The notes: generated from the letters alone by a model not told the origin. 64,000 nucleotides of DNA from Streptomyces sp. SN-593 (GCF_016756395.1 NZ_AP018365.1:5273001-5337000); one strand, 5' to 3'; shown: positions 24,227 to 33,148, numbered from the stretch's first letter. Numbers and translations: made by a program.

Positions 24227-25528
24227 ATGTCAGCCAGCCCCCCGCCGCCGCCCGGACCGTCCGGCGGCGTCTCCGGAGCGTCCTTCCTCGCGCCCCCGCA
24301 GCCCGGTGCGGACGGGGTGCGCAAGCTCTACCGCAGCTCCGAGGGCCGGATGGTCGGCGGTGTGGCGCGCGGACTGGCCGGCCACCTCGGGCTGCCCGTG
24401 CTGTGGGTGCGGGCGCTGTTCGTCCTGCTCGCCGTCTTCAACGGCATCGGCATCCTGCTGTACGCGGTGTTCTGGTTCTTCGTCCCGCTCGGGGTCGGAG
24501 GCGTCGCGGAGGCGAAGGAGCCGCGCGACGCCCGTTCCTGGCTGGCCGGCAAGCGCCCCGACAAGGGCCAGGTGATGGCCCTGATCGCGCTGGCGGTCGG
24601 CACCGGCATCCTCGTGGACAACCTCAACCTCGGCGCGGCCAACCGCGCGGTGTGGCCGCTGCTGGTGATCGGCGTCGGCGTCGCGCTGGTGTGGCGGCAG
24701 GCCGACAACGCCCGCAAGGCGCGCTGGGTCGAGATGAGCCACGGCAAGCGGTTCTGGCCGCTGGTGCGCGCGGCCGGCGGCATCGTGCTGGTGATCGCGG
24801 GCGTGACCGGGTTCATCGTGGTGCGCGGCTCCGGCGGCCACCTCGGCGGCATCCTCCAGGCCGCGCTCGCGGTGCTCGTCGGGGTCGCGCTGATCGCCGG
24901 CCCGTACCTGGTGCGGATGACACAGGACCTGTCCGCCGAGCGCCTGCTGCGCATCCGCGCCCAGGAGCGCGCGGAGGTCGCCGCCCACGTGCACGACTCG
25001 GTGCTGCACACGCTCACGCTGATCCAGCGGCACGCGGAGGAGCCGCGCGAGGTGGCCCGGCTGGCCCGGGCGCAGGAGCGCGAGCTGCGGGCCTGGCTCT
25101 ACCGCCCCGAGGGCACCGGCCGCGACGACGAGCCGACCACGCTGGCCGAGGCGGTACGGGCGGCCGCCGCCGAGGTGGAGGACGCGCACGGTGTGCCCGT
25201 CGAGGTGGTCTGCGTCGGCGACTGCCCGCTGGACGAACGGCTGGTGGCGCAGACGCAGGCCGCGCGCGAGGCGATGGTCAACGGTGCGAAGTACGGTGGC
25301 GACGGCGCGGTCCAGGTCTACGCCGAGGTGGAGGAGGCGAGGGTGTTCGTCTCCGTGCGCGACCACGGTCCCGGTTTCGACCTCGACCGGGTTCCGGACG
25401 ACCGCATGGGCGTAAGAGAATCGATCATCGGACGGATGCGGCGCAACGGCGGCGAGGCCCGGCTGCGGCCCGCGCCCGGCGGCGGCACGGAAGTCGAACT
25501 GGAGATGGAGAGGGTGGCGGCGGCATGA
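24227..25528 (+). CDS. PspC-domain sensor histidine kinase (LiaS/NarX-type)
   Basis: 433-residue membrane sensor kinase. An N-terminal PspC domain (about 31-88, LYRSSEGRMVGGVARGLAGH) is followed by more hydrophobic helices to about 230, then a HisKA_3-type dimerisation segment with the phosphoacceptor His256 (HDSVLHTLTLIQ). The ATPase domain has REAMVNGAKYGG as N box, VRDHGPGFDLD as G1 and a C-terminal GGTEVELEME strand. The stimulus is unknown; the PspC fusion and the divergent LiaF-like gene suggest membrane or cell-wall stress. The stop overlaps the start of the response regulator gene (ATGA), so the two are translationally coupled. Confidence 0.9.
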   Translation: MSASPPPPPGPSGGVSGASFLAPPQPGADGVRKLYRSSEGRMVGGVARGLAGHLGLPVLWVRALFVLLAVFNGIGILLYAVFWFFVPLGVGGVAEAKEPRDARSWLAGKRPDKGQVMALIALAVGTGILVDNLNLGAANRAVWPLLVIGVGVALVWRQADNARKARWVEMSHGKRFWPLVRAAGGIVLVIAGVTGFIVVRGSGGHLGGILQAALAVLVGVALIAGPYLVRMTQDLSAERLLRIRAQERAEVAAHVHDSVLHTLTLIQRHAEEPREVARLARAQERELRAWLYRPEGTGRDDEPTTLAEAVRAAAAEVEDAHGVPVEVVCVGDCPLDERLVAQTQAAREAMVNGAKYGGDGAVQVYAEVEEARVFVSVRDHGPGFDLDRVPDDRMGVRESIIGRMRRNGGEARLRPAPGGGTEVELEMERVAAA

Positions 25529-26208
25529 CTACGCCCACGGGAGACGAGCGACGGGTCCGGGTGGTCCTCGTCGACGACCACCGCATGTTCCGCACCGGGG
25601 TCCAGGCGGAGATCGGCGTCACCGCGGAGACCGGGGTCGAGGTGGTCGGCGAGGCGGCGGACGTGGACCAGGCGGTCACTGTCGTCACCGCGACCCGGCC
25701 CGAGGTGGTGCTGCTCGACGTCCACCTGCCCGGCGGCGGCGGGGTGGAGGTGCTGCGGCGGTGCGCCGCGCTCAGCGCCGACCCGGACCGGCCGGTGCGC
25801 TTCCTCGCGCTGTCGGTGTCCGACGCGGCCGAGGACGTGATCGGCGTCATCCGCGGCGGCGCGCGCGGCTACGTCACCAAGACCATCACCGGCCCCGACC
25901 TGGTCGACTCGATCTTCCGGGTGCGCGACGGCGACGCGGTCTTCTCGCCGCGGCTGGCCGGGTTCGTGCTCGACGCCTTCGCGTCCACCGACGCCCCGCC
26001 GGTGGACGAGGACCTCGACCGGCTCACCCAGCGGGAGCGCGAGGTGCTGCGGCTGATCGCGCGCGGCTACGCGTACAAGGAGATCGCCAAGCAGCTGTTC
26101 ATCTCGGTGAAGACGGTGGAGTCCCACGTCTCCGCGGTGCTGCGCAAGCTCCAGTTGTCCAACCGGCACGAGCTGACGCGGTGGGCGACGGCGCGCCGGC
26201 TGGTCTGA
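25525..26208 (+). CDS. NarL/LuxR-family response regulator
   Basis: 227-residue regulator partnered with the preceding kinase. The receiver domain (about 10-130) has the acidic pair Asp17-Asp18, phosphoacceptor Asp65 in VVLLDVHLPG and Lys120 in GYVTKTI. The C-terminal LuxR helix-turn-helix (about 165-222) contains LTQREREVLRLIARGYAYKE and KTVESHVSAVLRKLQLSNRH. It overlaps the kinase gene by 4 nt. The likely targets include the divergent PspC/LiaF-like gene or its own operon, as in LiaFSR systems; this is inferred. Confidence 0.95.
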   Translation: MTTPTGDERRVRVVLVDDHRMFRTGVQAEIGVTAETGVEVVGEAADVDQAVTVVTATRPEVVLLDVHLPGGGGVEVLRRCAALSADPDRPVRFLALSVSDAAEDVIGVIRGGARGYVTKTITGPDLVDSIFRVRDGDAVFSPRLAGFVLDAFASTDAPPVDEDLDRLTQREREVLRLIARGYAYKEIAKQLFISVKTVESHVSAVLRKLQLSNRHELTRWATARRLV

Positions 26209-26213
26209 GGCAG

Positions 26214-26277
26214 CCGGTCCGGGGACGGCCGGTCCGGAGAGGGCCGGTCTGGGGACGGCCGGTCCGGGGACGGGCGT
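26214..26277. repeat. short tandem repeats of a GGCCGGTCCGGGGAC-like unit
   Basis: Four imperfect copies of a roughly 15-base unit follow directly after the response-regulator stop. They can form GGACCGGCC-type hairpins and may end transcription between the convergent genes. Confidence 0.5.
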
Positions 26278-26314
26278 CCCGCCGCCACCCGGGTCCGCCG
26301 CCCCGCCGTCGTCC

Positions 26315-26635
26315 TCAGCCGTCCTCGTCGTCGGTGGGCCAGACCAGGGCGTAGTTGGGGGTGTGGGCGGTGCGCTGCTCCACCGGGGTGTGCAAGGAGT
26401 CCATGGGGACGTCCTCGGGCACCGCGCAGCGGCTGAGGTGGACGCCGGTCAGGCAGCTCCCGCACCAGAAGGACGCGTATCCGACGCGGTCGGCCGGCAG
26501 GCCGCAGAAGGTCAGGTTCAGCTCCGGCGTACCGCAGTTGGGACAGTGCACGTCGGGCGCGGCCTCGGGCAGCCGGTCGTAGCGCTGCCGGAAGGCCGCC
26601 ATCCAGTCGCCCCAACTCGCCTCCAGGGCTTGCAT
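26315..26635 (-). CDS. small zinc-ribbon-like protein of unknown function
   Basis: 106 residues. Two Cys pairs, CPNC (31, 34) and CGSC (58, 61), are spaced as a zinc ribbon with an intervening hydrophobic turn (LNLTFCGLPADRVGYASFW). The N-terminal helix contains WGDWMAAFRQRYDRLPE. No catalytic site is visible. Zinc binding and a structural or nucleic-acid/protein-binding role are plausible, but function is unknown. ATG 26635 has GGGAGAACC upstream. It is convergent with the response-regulator gene and in the same direction as the MerR-PP2C gene, 104 bp downstream of that gene's stop. Confidence 0.75.
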   Translation of the reverse strand: MQALEASWGDWMAAFRQRYDRLPEAAPDVHCPNCGTPELNLTFCGLPADRVGYASFWCGSCLTGVHLSRCAVPEDVPMDSLHTPVEQRTAHTPNYALVWPTDDEDG

Positions 26636-26738
26636 CCGTGGTTCTCCCGTCGGGTCGGCTCATCGGGCGAGCGTAGACACTACGCCGGTGCGGTGCCGCG
26701 GTGGCCGGAATGCCCGAACCGTGACCTCCGGTCGGGGT

Positions 26739-27938
26739 TTAAGTGGTAGTTCGTACCCTTATGGCGGCCGCCGTCGCGGGGACGACGACGTCCGCCACCA
26801 CGCAGCTCACGTTGTCGGGGCCGCCGGCGGCGTTCGCCAGCGCGACCAGCGCGGCCGCGGCGGCGTCGGGTTCGGCCTCGGCCGCCAGCACCCGGCGGAT
26901 GTCCGCCGCCCCGGCCACCGCGGGGAGCCCGTCGGAACACAGCAGGTAGCGGTCGCCGGGCCGGGGCGCGTGCAGCTTCAGGTCGGCGGTCGGCGCCGGG
27001 CCGCCGGACAGCAGGGCGCGCAGCAGCAGGGACCGGTCCGGGTGGGAGGCGGCCTCGGCCTCGGTGAGGCGGCCGTCGTCGACCATGGACTGCACGAGCG
27101 TGTGGTCGTGGGTGATCAGGAACAGCTCGCCGCCACGCAGCAGGTACGCGCGGCTGTCCCCGATGTGCACCAGGGCGAGGTGGGTCCCGGTCCACAGCAT
27201 GGCGGTGAGGGTGGTGCCGTCGGGGATCGCGTCCGGTGCGTCGGCGTCAGTGCACGGACCGGCCCCGCCCCCGGCTCCGGTGCTCGCGCCGACCGCGCGG
27301 GCCGCCGCCTCCACCGCGTCCTGGAGGACGTTGAGCAGGTGGCCCGGCGGCAGCGGCCCCGCGGTGTCGAGGCCGGCGAGCGCCCCGATCGCGGCCGCAC
27401 TGGCCGGGGCGCCGGCCGGGCCGAAGCCGTCGGCGACCGCGAGCAGGCGCCGCCCGGCGTAGACCGCGTCCTGGTTGCCCGGCCGGACCAGGCCCGCGTC
27501 CGAGCGGGCGGCGTAGCGCAGGGCGAGCGCGCCGCGCGGCCCGGCGGGCTCCCCTTCCGCAGCGGCCGCGGCCGGGGACCCGGGCGGAGCGTCCGCGGGT
27601 TCCGGCGCCCGGTCGAGGTGCGCGAGCAGGAACCCGGCGAGGTCGCGCCGCGCGGCGGTCTCCGCCTCCACCCGCGCCCAGTACCCGCGCACCTCCTGGG
27701 CGGCCTCCGCGTCGGTGGCGCACGCGCACACCCGCCGGATACCGGCCAGCGGCATGCCCAGCCGGCGCAGCCACGCCACCAGCCGGGCCCGGTCGAGCTG
27801 CTCGGGCGCGTAGAAGCGGTAACCGGTCCCCGGGTCCACCCGGACCGGCACCAGCAGGCCGAGTTCGTCGTACAGCCGCAGCGCCTTCGGTGACAGGCGG
27901 GCCGCCCGGGCGAAGGCGCCGATGGTCAGCAGGTCCAC
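26739..27938 (-). CDS. MerR-type DNA-binding domain fused to PP2C-type protein phosphatase
   Basis: 399 residues with two joined domains. Residues 1-70 are a MerR winged helix (LTIGAFARAARLSPKALRLY, then GYRFYAPEQLDRARLVAWL), with a helical linker to about 120. Residues about 145-390 are a PP2C phosphatase with the metal-binding motifs SDAGLVRPGNQD, AVADGFG, HIGDSRAYL, LCSDGL and GPDNVSCVV. It could couple dephosphorylation, perhaps of targets of the kinases in this region, to transcription control, but neither the DNA target nor the substrate is known. The GTG at 27938 lies 7 bp after the stop of the upstream HAD gene, so the two are likely co-transcribed. Confidence 0.88.
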   Translation of the reverse strand: MDLLTIGAFARAARLSPKALRLYDELGLLVPVRVDPGTGYRFYAPEQLDRARLVAWLRRLGMPLAGIRRVCACATDAEAAQEVRGYWARVEAETAARRDLAGFLLAHLDRAPEPADAPPGSPAAAAAEGEPAGPRGALALRYAARSDAGLVRPGNQDAVYAGRRLLAVADGFGPAGAPASAAAIGALAGLDTAGPLPPGHLLNVLQDAVEAAARAVGASTGAGGGAGPCTDADAPDAIPDGTTLTAMLWTGTHLALVHIGDSRAYLLRGGELFLITHDHTLVQSMVDDGRLTEAEAASHPDRSLLLRALLSGGPAPTADLKLHAPRPGDRYLLCSDGLPAVAGAADIRRVLAAEAEPDAAAAALVALANAAGGPDNVSCVVADVVVPATAAAIRVRTTT

Positions 27939-27945
27939 GGCCGGC

Positions 27946-28578
27946 TCAGGCCGCGGCCGCGAGATGGGCCGCGATCCGCTTCAGCGTCGTGGCGTTGTCC
28001 GTGTGGAGCACCGCGGACATCCCGACCGCCTCGGCCGCCTCGACGTTCGCCGGCAGGTCGTCCACGAACAGGCAGTCGGCCGGACGGGCGCCCAGCCGCT
28101 CGCAGGTCAGCGTGAACGCCCGCGGATCGGGCTTGGACAGGCCGATCTCGTGGGAGTAGACGACCGCGTCCGGTCCGCCGACCAGGGACGCGAAGCCGTA
28201 CCGCTCCTCCTCGCGCTCCCGGGCGCCGACGAAGCTGTTGCTGAGGATGCCCAGCGTGCAGCGCCCCCGTATCTCCTCCAGGTACGCGATCAGTTCGGTG
28301 TTCGGCACGCCCAGGTACTCCGTCCACAGGTCGGCGAGGAACGCCTCGGTCCGGTCCGCGTCGAGGCCGAGCGCGGTGCCGACCGCGGTCCGCACCTCCG
28401 GCTCGGTCACGGCGCCGACCTCGCCCGCCCGCCACACCGGTGCCAGCCGCTGGTCCACGGTGCCGGCCGGCAGGCCCAGCCGCCGGTCCCAGGCCAGGTC
28501 CCAGCCGGTGCGCGGGGTCAGTTCCAGCACCCCGCCGATGTCGAGAACGAGGCACGCGGTCGCCGTCGCAGAGGTCAT
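27946..28578 (-). CDS. HAD-like hydrolase (subfamily IA)
   Basis: 210-residue haloacid-dehalogenase-superfamily protein. Motif I is LVLDIGGVLE, with the nucleophilic Asp kept but Gly in place of the second Asp, a variant seen in part of the HAD-IA group. Motif II is the Ser in LGILSNSF, motif III the Lys in GLSKPDPRAF and motif IV the DD pair in CLFVDDLPANVEAA. A helical cap lies between motifs I and II. It probably hydrolyses a small phosphorylated or halogenated substrate that cannot be predicted. ATG 28578. The gene lies just upstream of the MerR-PP2C gene and is divergent from the transglutaminase-like gene. Confidence 0.87.
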   Translation of the reverse strand: MTSATATACLVLDIGGVLELTPRTGWDLAWDRRLGLPAGTVDQRLAPVWRAGEVGAVTEPEVRTAVGTALGLDADRTEAFLADLWTEYLGVPNTELIAYLEEIRGRCTLGILSNSFVGAREREEERYGFASLVGGPDAVVYSHEIGLSKPDPRAFTLTCERLGARPADCLFVDDLPANVEAAEAVGMSAVLHTDNATTLKRIAAHLAAAA

Positions 28579-28860
28579 ACGGTCGTCCTTCCGAGGCGTG
28601 GCCGGTCCGGCCCGGGGGTCCGGCCGGGGCGTCCGGCCCGGGCGGCGGCCGGTGCGACCACGATGGGGCCTGTCCCAGGGGGAAGGTCAAGCCGGGGCCG
28701 TCCGGCCGTACCGGTGGCGTACCGCCGCGGTACCGGTGGCGGTACGGACCCTGGACACGGCGGGGCGGATTTTGGCACGGTGGGGTGCGCCGGAGCGCTC
28801 GTCGGGATCGTGGCCGAGGTCCGGTGCCGAGAACGGGTACCGCAGGCAGGGGGCTCCGCC

Positions 28861-29769
28861 ATGACCGCACACCGCCTCGCCCCGGAGGAAGCCGCCTTCT
28901 ACGCCTCGCAGAGCGCCTTCTCCGACCCCGGCGAGTTCGTCGGCTGGTACACCGACCTGCCCAGGGACGCCGGCGCGCTCGCGCGGGTGGTCCGGGAGGT
29001 GATGGTCCACCGGGTCGAGGGCGGGCAGTTCGGGGTGCCGATCGCCGCGGACCGGATGCGCGACGACGCGGAGAGCCGCTACGTGGACGACATCCTGCGG
29101 CTGGTGGTGGACCGGGACGGCGCCCCGCTGGCGGAACGGCGGGAGCTCGCCGACCGGTTCGTCGGGATCTGCCGGGACTTCACCCTCCTGCACGTCTCCC
29201 TGCTGCGCCACGTCGGCGTCCCCGCGCGCCTGCGCTCCGGCTTCGCCGACTACTTCGGGACCGACGGGTTCCACTCCGACCACGTCGTCACCGAGTACTG
29301 GGACGAGGAGCGGGGCTGGCTGCTGGCCGACGCGCAGATCGCCGACAGCGGCTGGTACCCGATGCCCTTCGACCCGACCGACGTGCCGCGGGACCGCTTC
29401 CTCACCGCAGGCGAGGCGTGGCGGCTGGTCCGCTCCGGGGCGGCGGACCCGAAGTCCTTCGGTCTGCGACTGCCCGACGGGCCGATGGTGGGGGAGTGGT
29501 TCGTGGCCGGCAACGTGCGGCTCGACCTCGCCGCCCTGAACAAGGTCGAGACCCTGCTGTGGGACGTCTGGGGCACCGGCGCCGAAAGCGACGACGGGAT
29601 GACCGGCGAGATCCGCGCGCTGTACGACACCGCCGCCCGCGTCACCGGCGGCGAGGTGCCCTTCGCGGCGGCCCGCGCGCTGTTCGCCGGCCACGACGGG
29701 CTGCGCACCCCCGCGACCGTCCTGTCCCTGGCCCCCTTCAACGGCCCCGCCCAGGTCACCCTGCGCTGA
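28861..29769 (+). CDS. transglutaminase-like superfamily protein
   Basis: 302 residues with a papain-fold transglutaminase core: Cys104 in VGICRDFTLL, followed by LLRHVGVPARLRSGFADYF, the His of HSDHVVTEYW (138 or 141) and Asp157 in WLLADAQ. These supply a complete Cys-His-Asp triad. Bacterial members are mostly proteases or amidases acting on peptides rather than cross-linkers. No signal peptide is seen, so it is probably cytoplasmic. The substrate is unknown. The ATG at 28861 is directly preceded by GGGGGCTCCGCC. A 282-bp region separates it from the divergent HAD gene. Confidence 0.85.
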   Translation: MTAHRLAPEEAAFYASQSAFSDPGEFVGWYTDLPRDAGALARVVREVMVHRVEGGQFGVPIAADRMRDDAESRYVDDILRLVVDRDGAPLAERRELADRFVGICRDFTLLHVSLLRHVGVPARLRSGFADYFGTDGFHSDHVVTEYWDEERGWLLADAQIADSGWYPMPFDPTDVPRDRFLTAGEAWRLVRSGAADPKSFGLRLPDGPMVGEWFVAGNVRLDLAALNKVETLLWDVWGTGAESDDGMTGEIRALYDTAARVTGGEVPFAAARALFAGHDGLRTPATVLSLAPFNGPAQVTLR

Positions 29770-29771
29770 GG

Positions 29772-29791
29772 CCCGGGGTTCGTCCCCCGGG
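29772..29791 (+). terminator. hairpin after the transglutaminase-like gene
   Basis: CCCGGGG and CCCCGGG pair around a short loop 3 nt after the stop at 29769, between convergent genes. Confidence 0.5.
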
Positions 29792-29813
29792 GAGCCGGGC
29801 CGTTCCGCCGGGC

Positions 29814-29905
29814 GTGAGGGCGTCGTCGGGCCGGGCGGATGGGCAGCGTCGGGCCGGGCGTGAGGGCGTCGTCGGGCCGGGCGGGTGGGCAGCGTCAGGC
29901 CGGGC
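29814..29905. repeat. 46-bp tandem duplication
   Basis: Two near-identical 46-base units starting GTGAGGGCGTCGTCGGGCC begin at 29814 and 29860. The second unit runs into the last four codons of the adjacent NlpC/P60 gene. It is probably a replication-slippage product. Confidence 0.8.
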
Positions 29906-31307
29906 GGGTGGCGCCGGCGAAGGGCATCTCGGAGATCGGGGCGATCCGGACCGCGGCGCCCGGGTGCGGGGCGTGGATCATCTCGCCGTGTCCGATGTAG
30001 ATCCCCACGTGGGAGACGCCGGAGTAGAAGAACACCAGGTCGCCCGGGCGCAGCGCGGACCGCGGCACGCGGGTCCCGGCGTTGATCTGGGTGTAGGTGG
30101 TGCGCGGCAGGGAAACGCCGGCGGCCTTCCACGCGGCCTGGGTGAGCCCCGAGCAGTCGTACGCGCCGGGGCCGGTGGCGCCCCACACGTAGGGCCGTCC
30201 GATGGCCCGGTAGGCGAAGGCGACGGCCCGCGCGGCGCGCGCGGAGGGCGCCGGGTCGGCGTCGAGCCGTGCGCGGGAGGTGCCGCGGGTGGCGGCACCT
30301 CCCGAGTGCCGGGCGGTGCCGCCCGAGCCGTCGGAGGCGTCGACGGCCGCGCGCTGGGCCGGGGTGAGCGACGCGAGCAGGGCCTGCGCCGCGTGCAGCG
30401 CGCTCTGCACGGTCCGCTTGCGGTCGGCGAGTCGCCCCTGCGCGGCCTTGAGGGCGGCGAGCCGGCCGTTCGCCTCGGTACGGGTCTGCTCGATGTCGCG
30501 CCGCTCACCGGCGAGCCGGGACAGCGCCGCGGCCTGCCGGTCGCCGATCCGGTCCAGCGCGCCGGCCTGGGCGAGGTACGTCTCCGGCGAGGAGCTGAGC
30601 GCGAGTTGGAGCGTGGGGTCGAGCGTGCCCGAGCGGTACTGCGCGGCCGCGACCGCGCCCAGCGTGTCGCGGGTGGTGTCGAGCCGCGCGGTCTTGCGGG
30701 CCAGTTCGTCCTGGAGGCCGTCCACCGCCGCGCGGGCGGCGCCGACCTGCTGCCGCGCGCCGTCGTACTGCTGCGTGGCCGTCTCCGCGCGCCGGTACAG
30801 GGCGTCGACCCGGGCGCGGATTGCCGCGGGGGTCGCGGGTGTCGCGGCGGCGCCGTCCGGGCCGGCGGTCACCGGGCCGCCGCCCGGGCCCGGTGCGGCC
30901 TGCGCGTTCCCGCCGAGCGCGCCGACGGACGCGGCCGAGACCAGCACCAGCGAGAGGGCGGCGCGGGCGGCCGGAAGCCCGCCGAGCGGAGCCCGGGCCG
31001 GGGCCGGGCCGGCGGAGGCGCGGTGCGCCGTCGGGCGGTCGGCGGAGGAACGGCCGGGGGTCGGGCGGCCGGGGGTCGGGCGGCTGCCGGGGGCACGGTC
31101 GGTGGGTGCGTGGCGGCTCGCCGGGTGGTCGGCGGGAGTACGGTCGACGGCCGCGGGGCCGGATGCCCGGCCGTTCGCCGGGCGGTCGGCGTGGGCGCCG
31201 TCGGTGGGCCGGCCGGCGGAGGCCGCGCGGCCCGCCGGGCCGACCGGCGGGACCGGGGCGGGGGCCGGGCCGCGGCGGTGGCGACTGCGGCGACTGTGCG
31301 AGGCCAT
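29895..31307 (-). CDS. secreted NlpC/P60 peptidoglycan hydrolase (long Pro/Arg-rich N-terminus)
   Basis: 470 residues. The C-terminal NlpC/P60 domain (about 350-470) has catalytic Cys385 in YDCSGLTQAAW, the His in SHVGIYIGHG and a further His in MIHAPHPG; it cleaves peptide stems of peptidoglycan. Residues about 155-320 are a long coiled coil typical of autoinhibitory regions of this class. The hydrophobic signal segment (ALSLVLVSAASVGALG) lies unusually far in, at about residues 114-130, after a long Arg/Pro/Ala-rich leader, so the true start may be further downstream. ATG 31307 has GAAGGAG. It is one of three paralogues in 5 kb. Confidence 0.85.
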   Translation of the reverse strand: MASHSRRSRHRRGPAPAPVPPVGPAGRAASAGRPTDGAHADRPANGRASGPAAVDRTPADHPASRHAPTDRAPGSRPTPGRPTPGRSSADRPTAHRASAGPAPARAPLGGLPAARAALSLVLVSAASVGALGGNAQAAPGPGGGPVTAGPDGAAATPATPAAIRARVDALYRRAETATQQYDGARQQVGAARAAVDGLQDELARKTARLDTTRDTLGAVAAAQYRSGTLDPTLQLALSSSPETYLAQAGALDRIGDRQAAALSRLAGERRDIEQTRTEANGRLAALKAAQGRLADRKRTVQSALHAAQALLASLTPAQRAAVDASDGSGGTARHSGGAATRGTSRARLDADPAPSARAARAVAFAYRAIGRPYVWGATGPGAYDCSGLTQAAWKAAGVSLPRTTYTQINAGTRVPRSALRPGDLVFFYSGVSHVGIYIGHGEMIHAPHPGAAVRIAPISEMPFAGATRPA

Positions 31308-31623
31308 GCGGCCGTCACTCCTTCGTCGGGGAGGCCCGGCGGCACCGTGCACGGGGGAACGCGGCGCCGCCGGGCCCGGCGGAGGTGGCCGCGCCGGGGA
31401 CGAGCCGTCGGCGATGGGTACCGGCCACCTGCCAGTGACGCTAAACCTGCCCCCGACCCCACCCGGGCCCACTGTCCGGGACTGCCCGCTTTCCGTCGCG
31501 GCCGACCGGATCCGACCGCCGTCCGACGGGTGACCCGCCCGCATCCGGGCGCCGGGCGACCGAAGCCCGCGATACGGCACCCCGCCCGCCGCCCGGTGCT
31601 ATGCGCGCCGTAGGGTCCGGCGC

Positions 31624-31983
31624 ATGGACACCCTCATCAATGTCTTCGTCGGGCTGCACATCATCGGCATCGCGGCGCTGCTGGGCGGCTTCCTCACCCA
31701 GCTCAAGGCGATGGGCCGGGTCGGTGCCGCGCCGCGCTTCGTGCCCGGCATGCTCTACGGGGCCTGCGCGATGCTGGTCACCGGTGTGGCACTCGTCGGT
31801 CTGGCGCACGCCGACGACCGGCACCTGAGCAGCGTCAAGATCGGCGTCAAGCTGGCCGTGCTGCTGGTGATCCTCGGGCTGGTCTACGTCAGGCGCGACG
31901 AGGAGGAGGTCGACGCGGTCTCCTTCGGCGCGGTCGGCGGCCTGACCGTCGTCAACATCTTCATCGCGGTGCTCTGGACCTGA
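31624..31983 (+). CDS. small integral membrane protein of unknown function
   Basis: 119 residues with four hydrophobic segments (about 3-27, 44-60, 71-87 and 99-117) and short loops. No recognised domain or catalytic residue. The LHIIGIAALLGGF start resembles small heme- or quinone-associated membrane proteins, but this is weak. There is no ribosome-binding site; TAGGGT at 31611-31616 lies 7 nt before the ATG at 31624, the spacing of a leaderless mRNA with the -10 box directly upstream. It is divergent from one NlpC/P60 gene and convergent with another. Confidence 0.8.
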   Translation: MDTLINVFVGLHIIGIAALLGGFLTQLKAMGRVGAAPRFVPGMLYGACAMLVTGVALVGLAHADDRHLSSVKIGVKLAVLLVILGLVYVRRDEEEVDAVSFGAVGGLTVVNIFIAVLWT

Positions 31984-32074
31984 GCGCGCCGACCGCCGAC
32001 ACCGCGCCGGCGGACGGCAGCGCGCCGACCGCCGGCACCGCGCCCTCCGCCGAATCCGGCGCGGGCGCGGGCGG

Positions 32075-33148
32075 TCAGACGATGCGGCGCGCCGTGGCGA
32101 ACGGCATCCAGCTCAGCGGGGCGACCTCGACCGACGCGCCCGTGTGCGGGGCGTGCACGATGTTGCCGTTGCCGATGTAGATCCCGACGTGGCTGAGGCC
32201 GGAGTAGAAGAACACCAGGTCGCCCGGGCGCAGGTCGGCCTCCGAGACCGCGGTGCCGTCCTTGGCCTGGTCCCAGGTGGTGCGCCCGATGCTGACCCCC
32301 GCGGCCTTGTAGGCGGCCTGGGTCAGGCCCGAGCAGTCGTACGAACTGGGGCCGGTGGCACCGAAGACGTACGGCTTGCCCTGCTGCGCCAGCGCGAACT
32401 GGATCGCGGCGGCCGCGCGGCCGGTGGCGCTGCCGGTGTAGGTCGGGGTGGTGCCGGACGACGACGAGGAGGAGGACGACGAGGACGACGACGTGGTCGT
32501 CTTCGGCCGCTGCAACGCGGCGAGCTTGGCCTTCTGCGCGGCGGTGAGGGTGTTGAGCAGCTTCTGCGCGGCGGCGAGCTTCGTCTGGACGTTCTTCTTC
32601 TGCGTGGCGAGCGTGCTCTGCGAGCTGGTCAGCTGCTTCAGGCTCGCGGTGGCCTGGGCGCGCTGGACGGACGCCTGCTCCTGCTGGATCTTGAACGTCT
32701 TGAGCGCCTGCTCCTGCGTGGCGGTCAGCCGGTCCAGCAGGTGGTTCTGCGACAGGAAGCTCTGCGGGTCGTCCGAGAAGAGCAGTTGCGTGGTGGAGCC
32801 GAGACCGCCGGTGCGGTACTGCTCGGCCGCGAACTGCCCCAGCACGCGCCGGGACTCGTTCATCTGCTCGGTCTTGTCGGCGACCTGGGCGAGCAGCTGG
32901 TTGGTCTTGGTGCGCTGCGCCGCCGTCTTCTCCTTGGCCTGGTCGTACTGCTGGGTGGCGACCTCGGCCTGCTGGTTGAGCGTGTCGACCTGCTTCTTGA
33001 CCTCGCTGATGGAGGGCTTCGCGGGGGCCGCGTTCGCCGTCTCGCTCAAGAGGGTGACCGATGCCAGGGCCGCGGTGGTGATCCCGACGGCGGCCCGCGC
33101 GCCCGTCGACGCGAGTATCGGGGTGCGCGGCTTGCGGTGCGACGCCAA
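32075..33148 (-). CDS. secreted NlpC/P60 peptidoglycan hydrolase under c-di-AMP riboswitch control
   Basis: 357 residues: signal peptide (about 17-40, GITTAALASVTLLSETANAA), coiled coil (about 45-215, KKQVDTLNQQAEVATQQYDQ onward), a poly-Ser linker (about 220-235), and a C-terminal NlpC/P60 domain with Cys272 in YDCSGLTQAAY, SHVGIYIGNG and HAPHTG. It should cut peptide cross-links during growth or development. The TTG start at 33148 is fixed by GGAAGGAG 8 nt upstream. The leader is a ydaO-type c-di-AMP riboswitch, and the Shine-Dalgarno can pair with the start region. Streptomyces uses this riboswitch class for cell-wall hydrolases. Confidence 0.93.
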   Translation of the reverse strand: MASHRKPRTPILASTGARAAVGITTAALASVTLLSETANAAPAKPSISEVKKQVDTLNQQAEVATQQYDQAKEKTAAQRTKTNQLLAQVADKTEQMNESRRVLGQFAAEQYRTGGLGSTTQLLFSDDPQSFLSQNHLLDRLTATQEQALKTFKIQQEQASVQRAQATASLKQLTSSQSTLATQKKNVQTKLAAAQKLLNTLTAAQKAKLAALQRPKTTTSSSSSSSSSSSSGTTPTYTGSATGRAAAAIQFALAQQGKPYVFGATGPSSYDCSGLTQAAYKAAGVSIGRTTWDQAKDGTAVSEADLRPGDLVFFYSGLSHVGIYIGNGNIVHAPHTGASVEVAPLSWMPFATARRIV

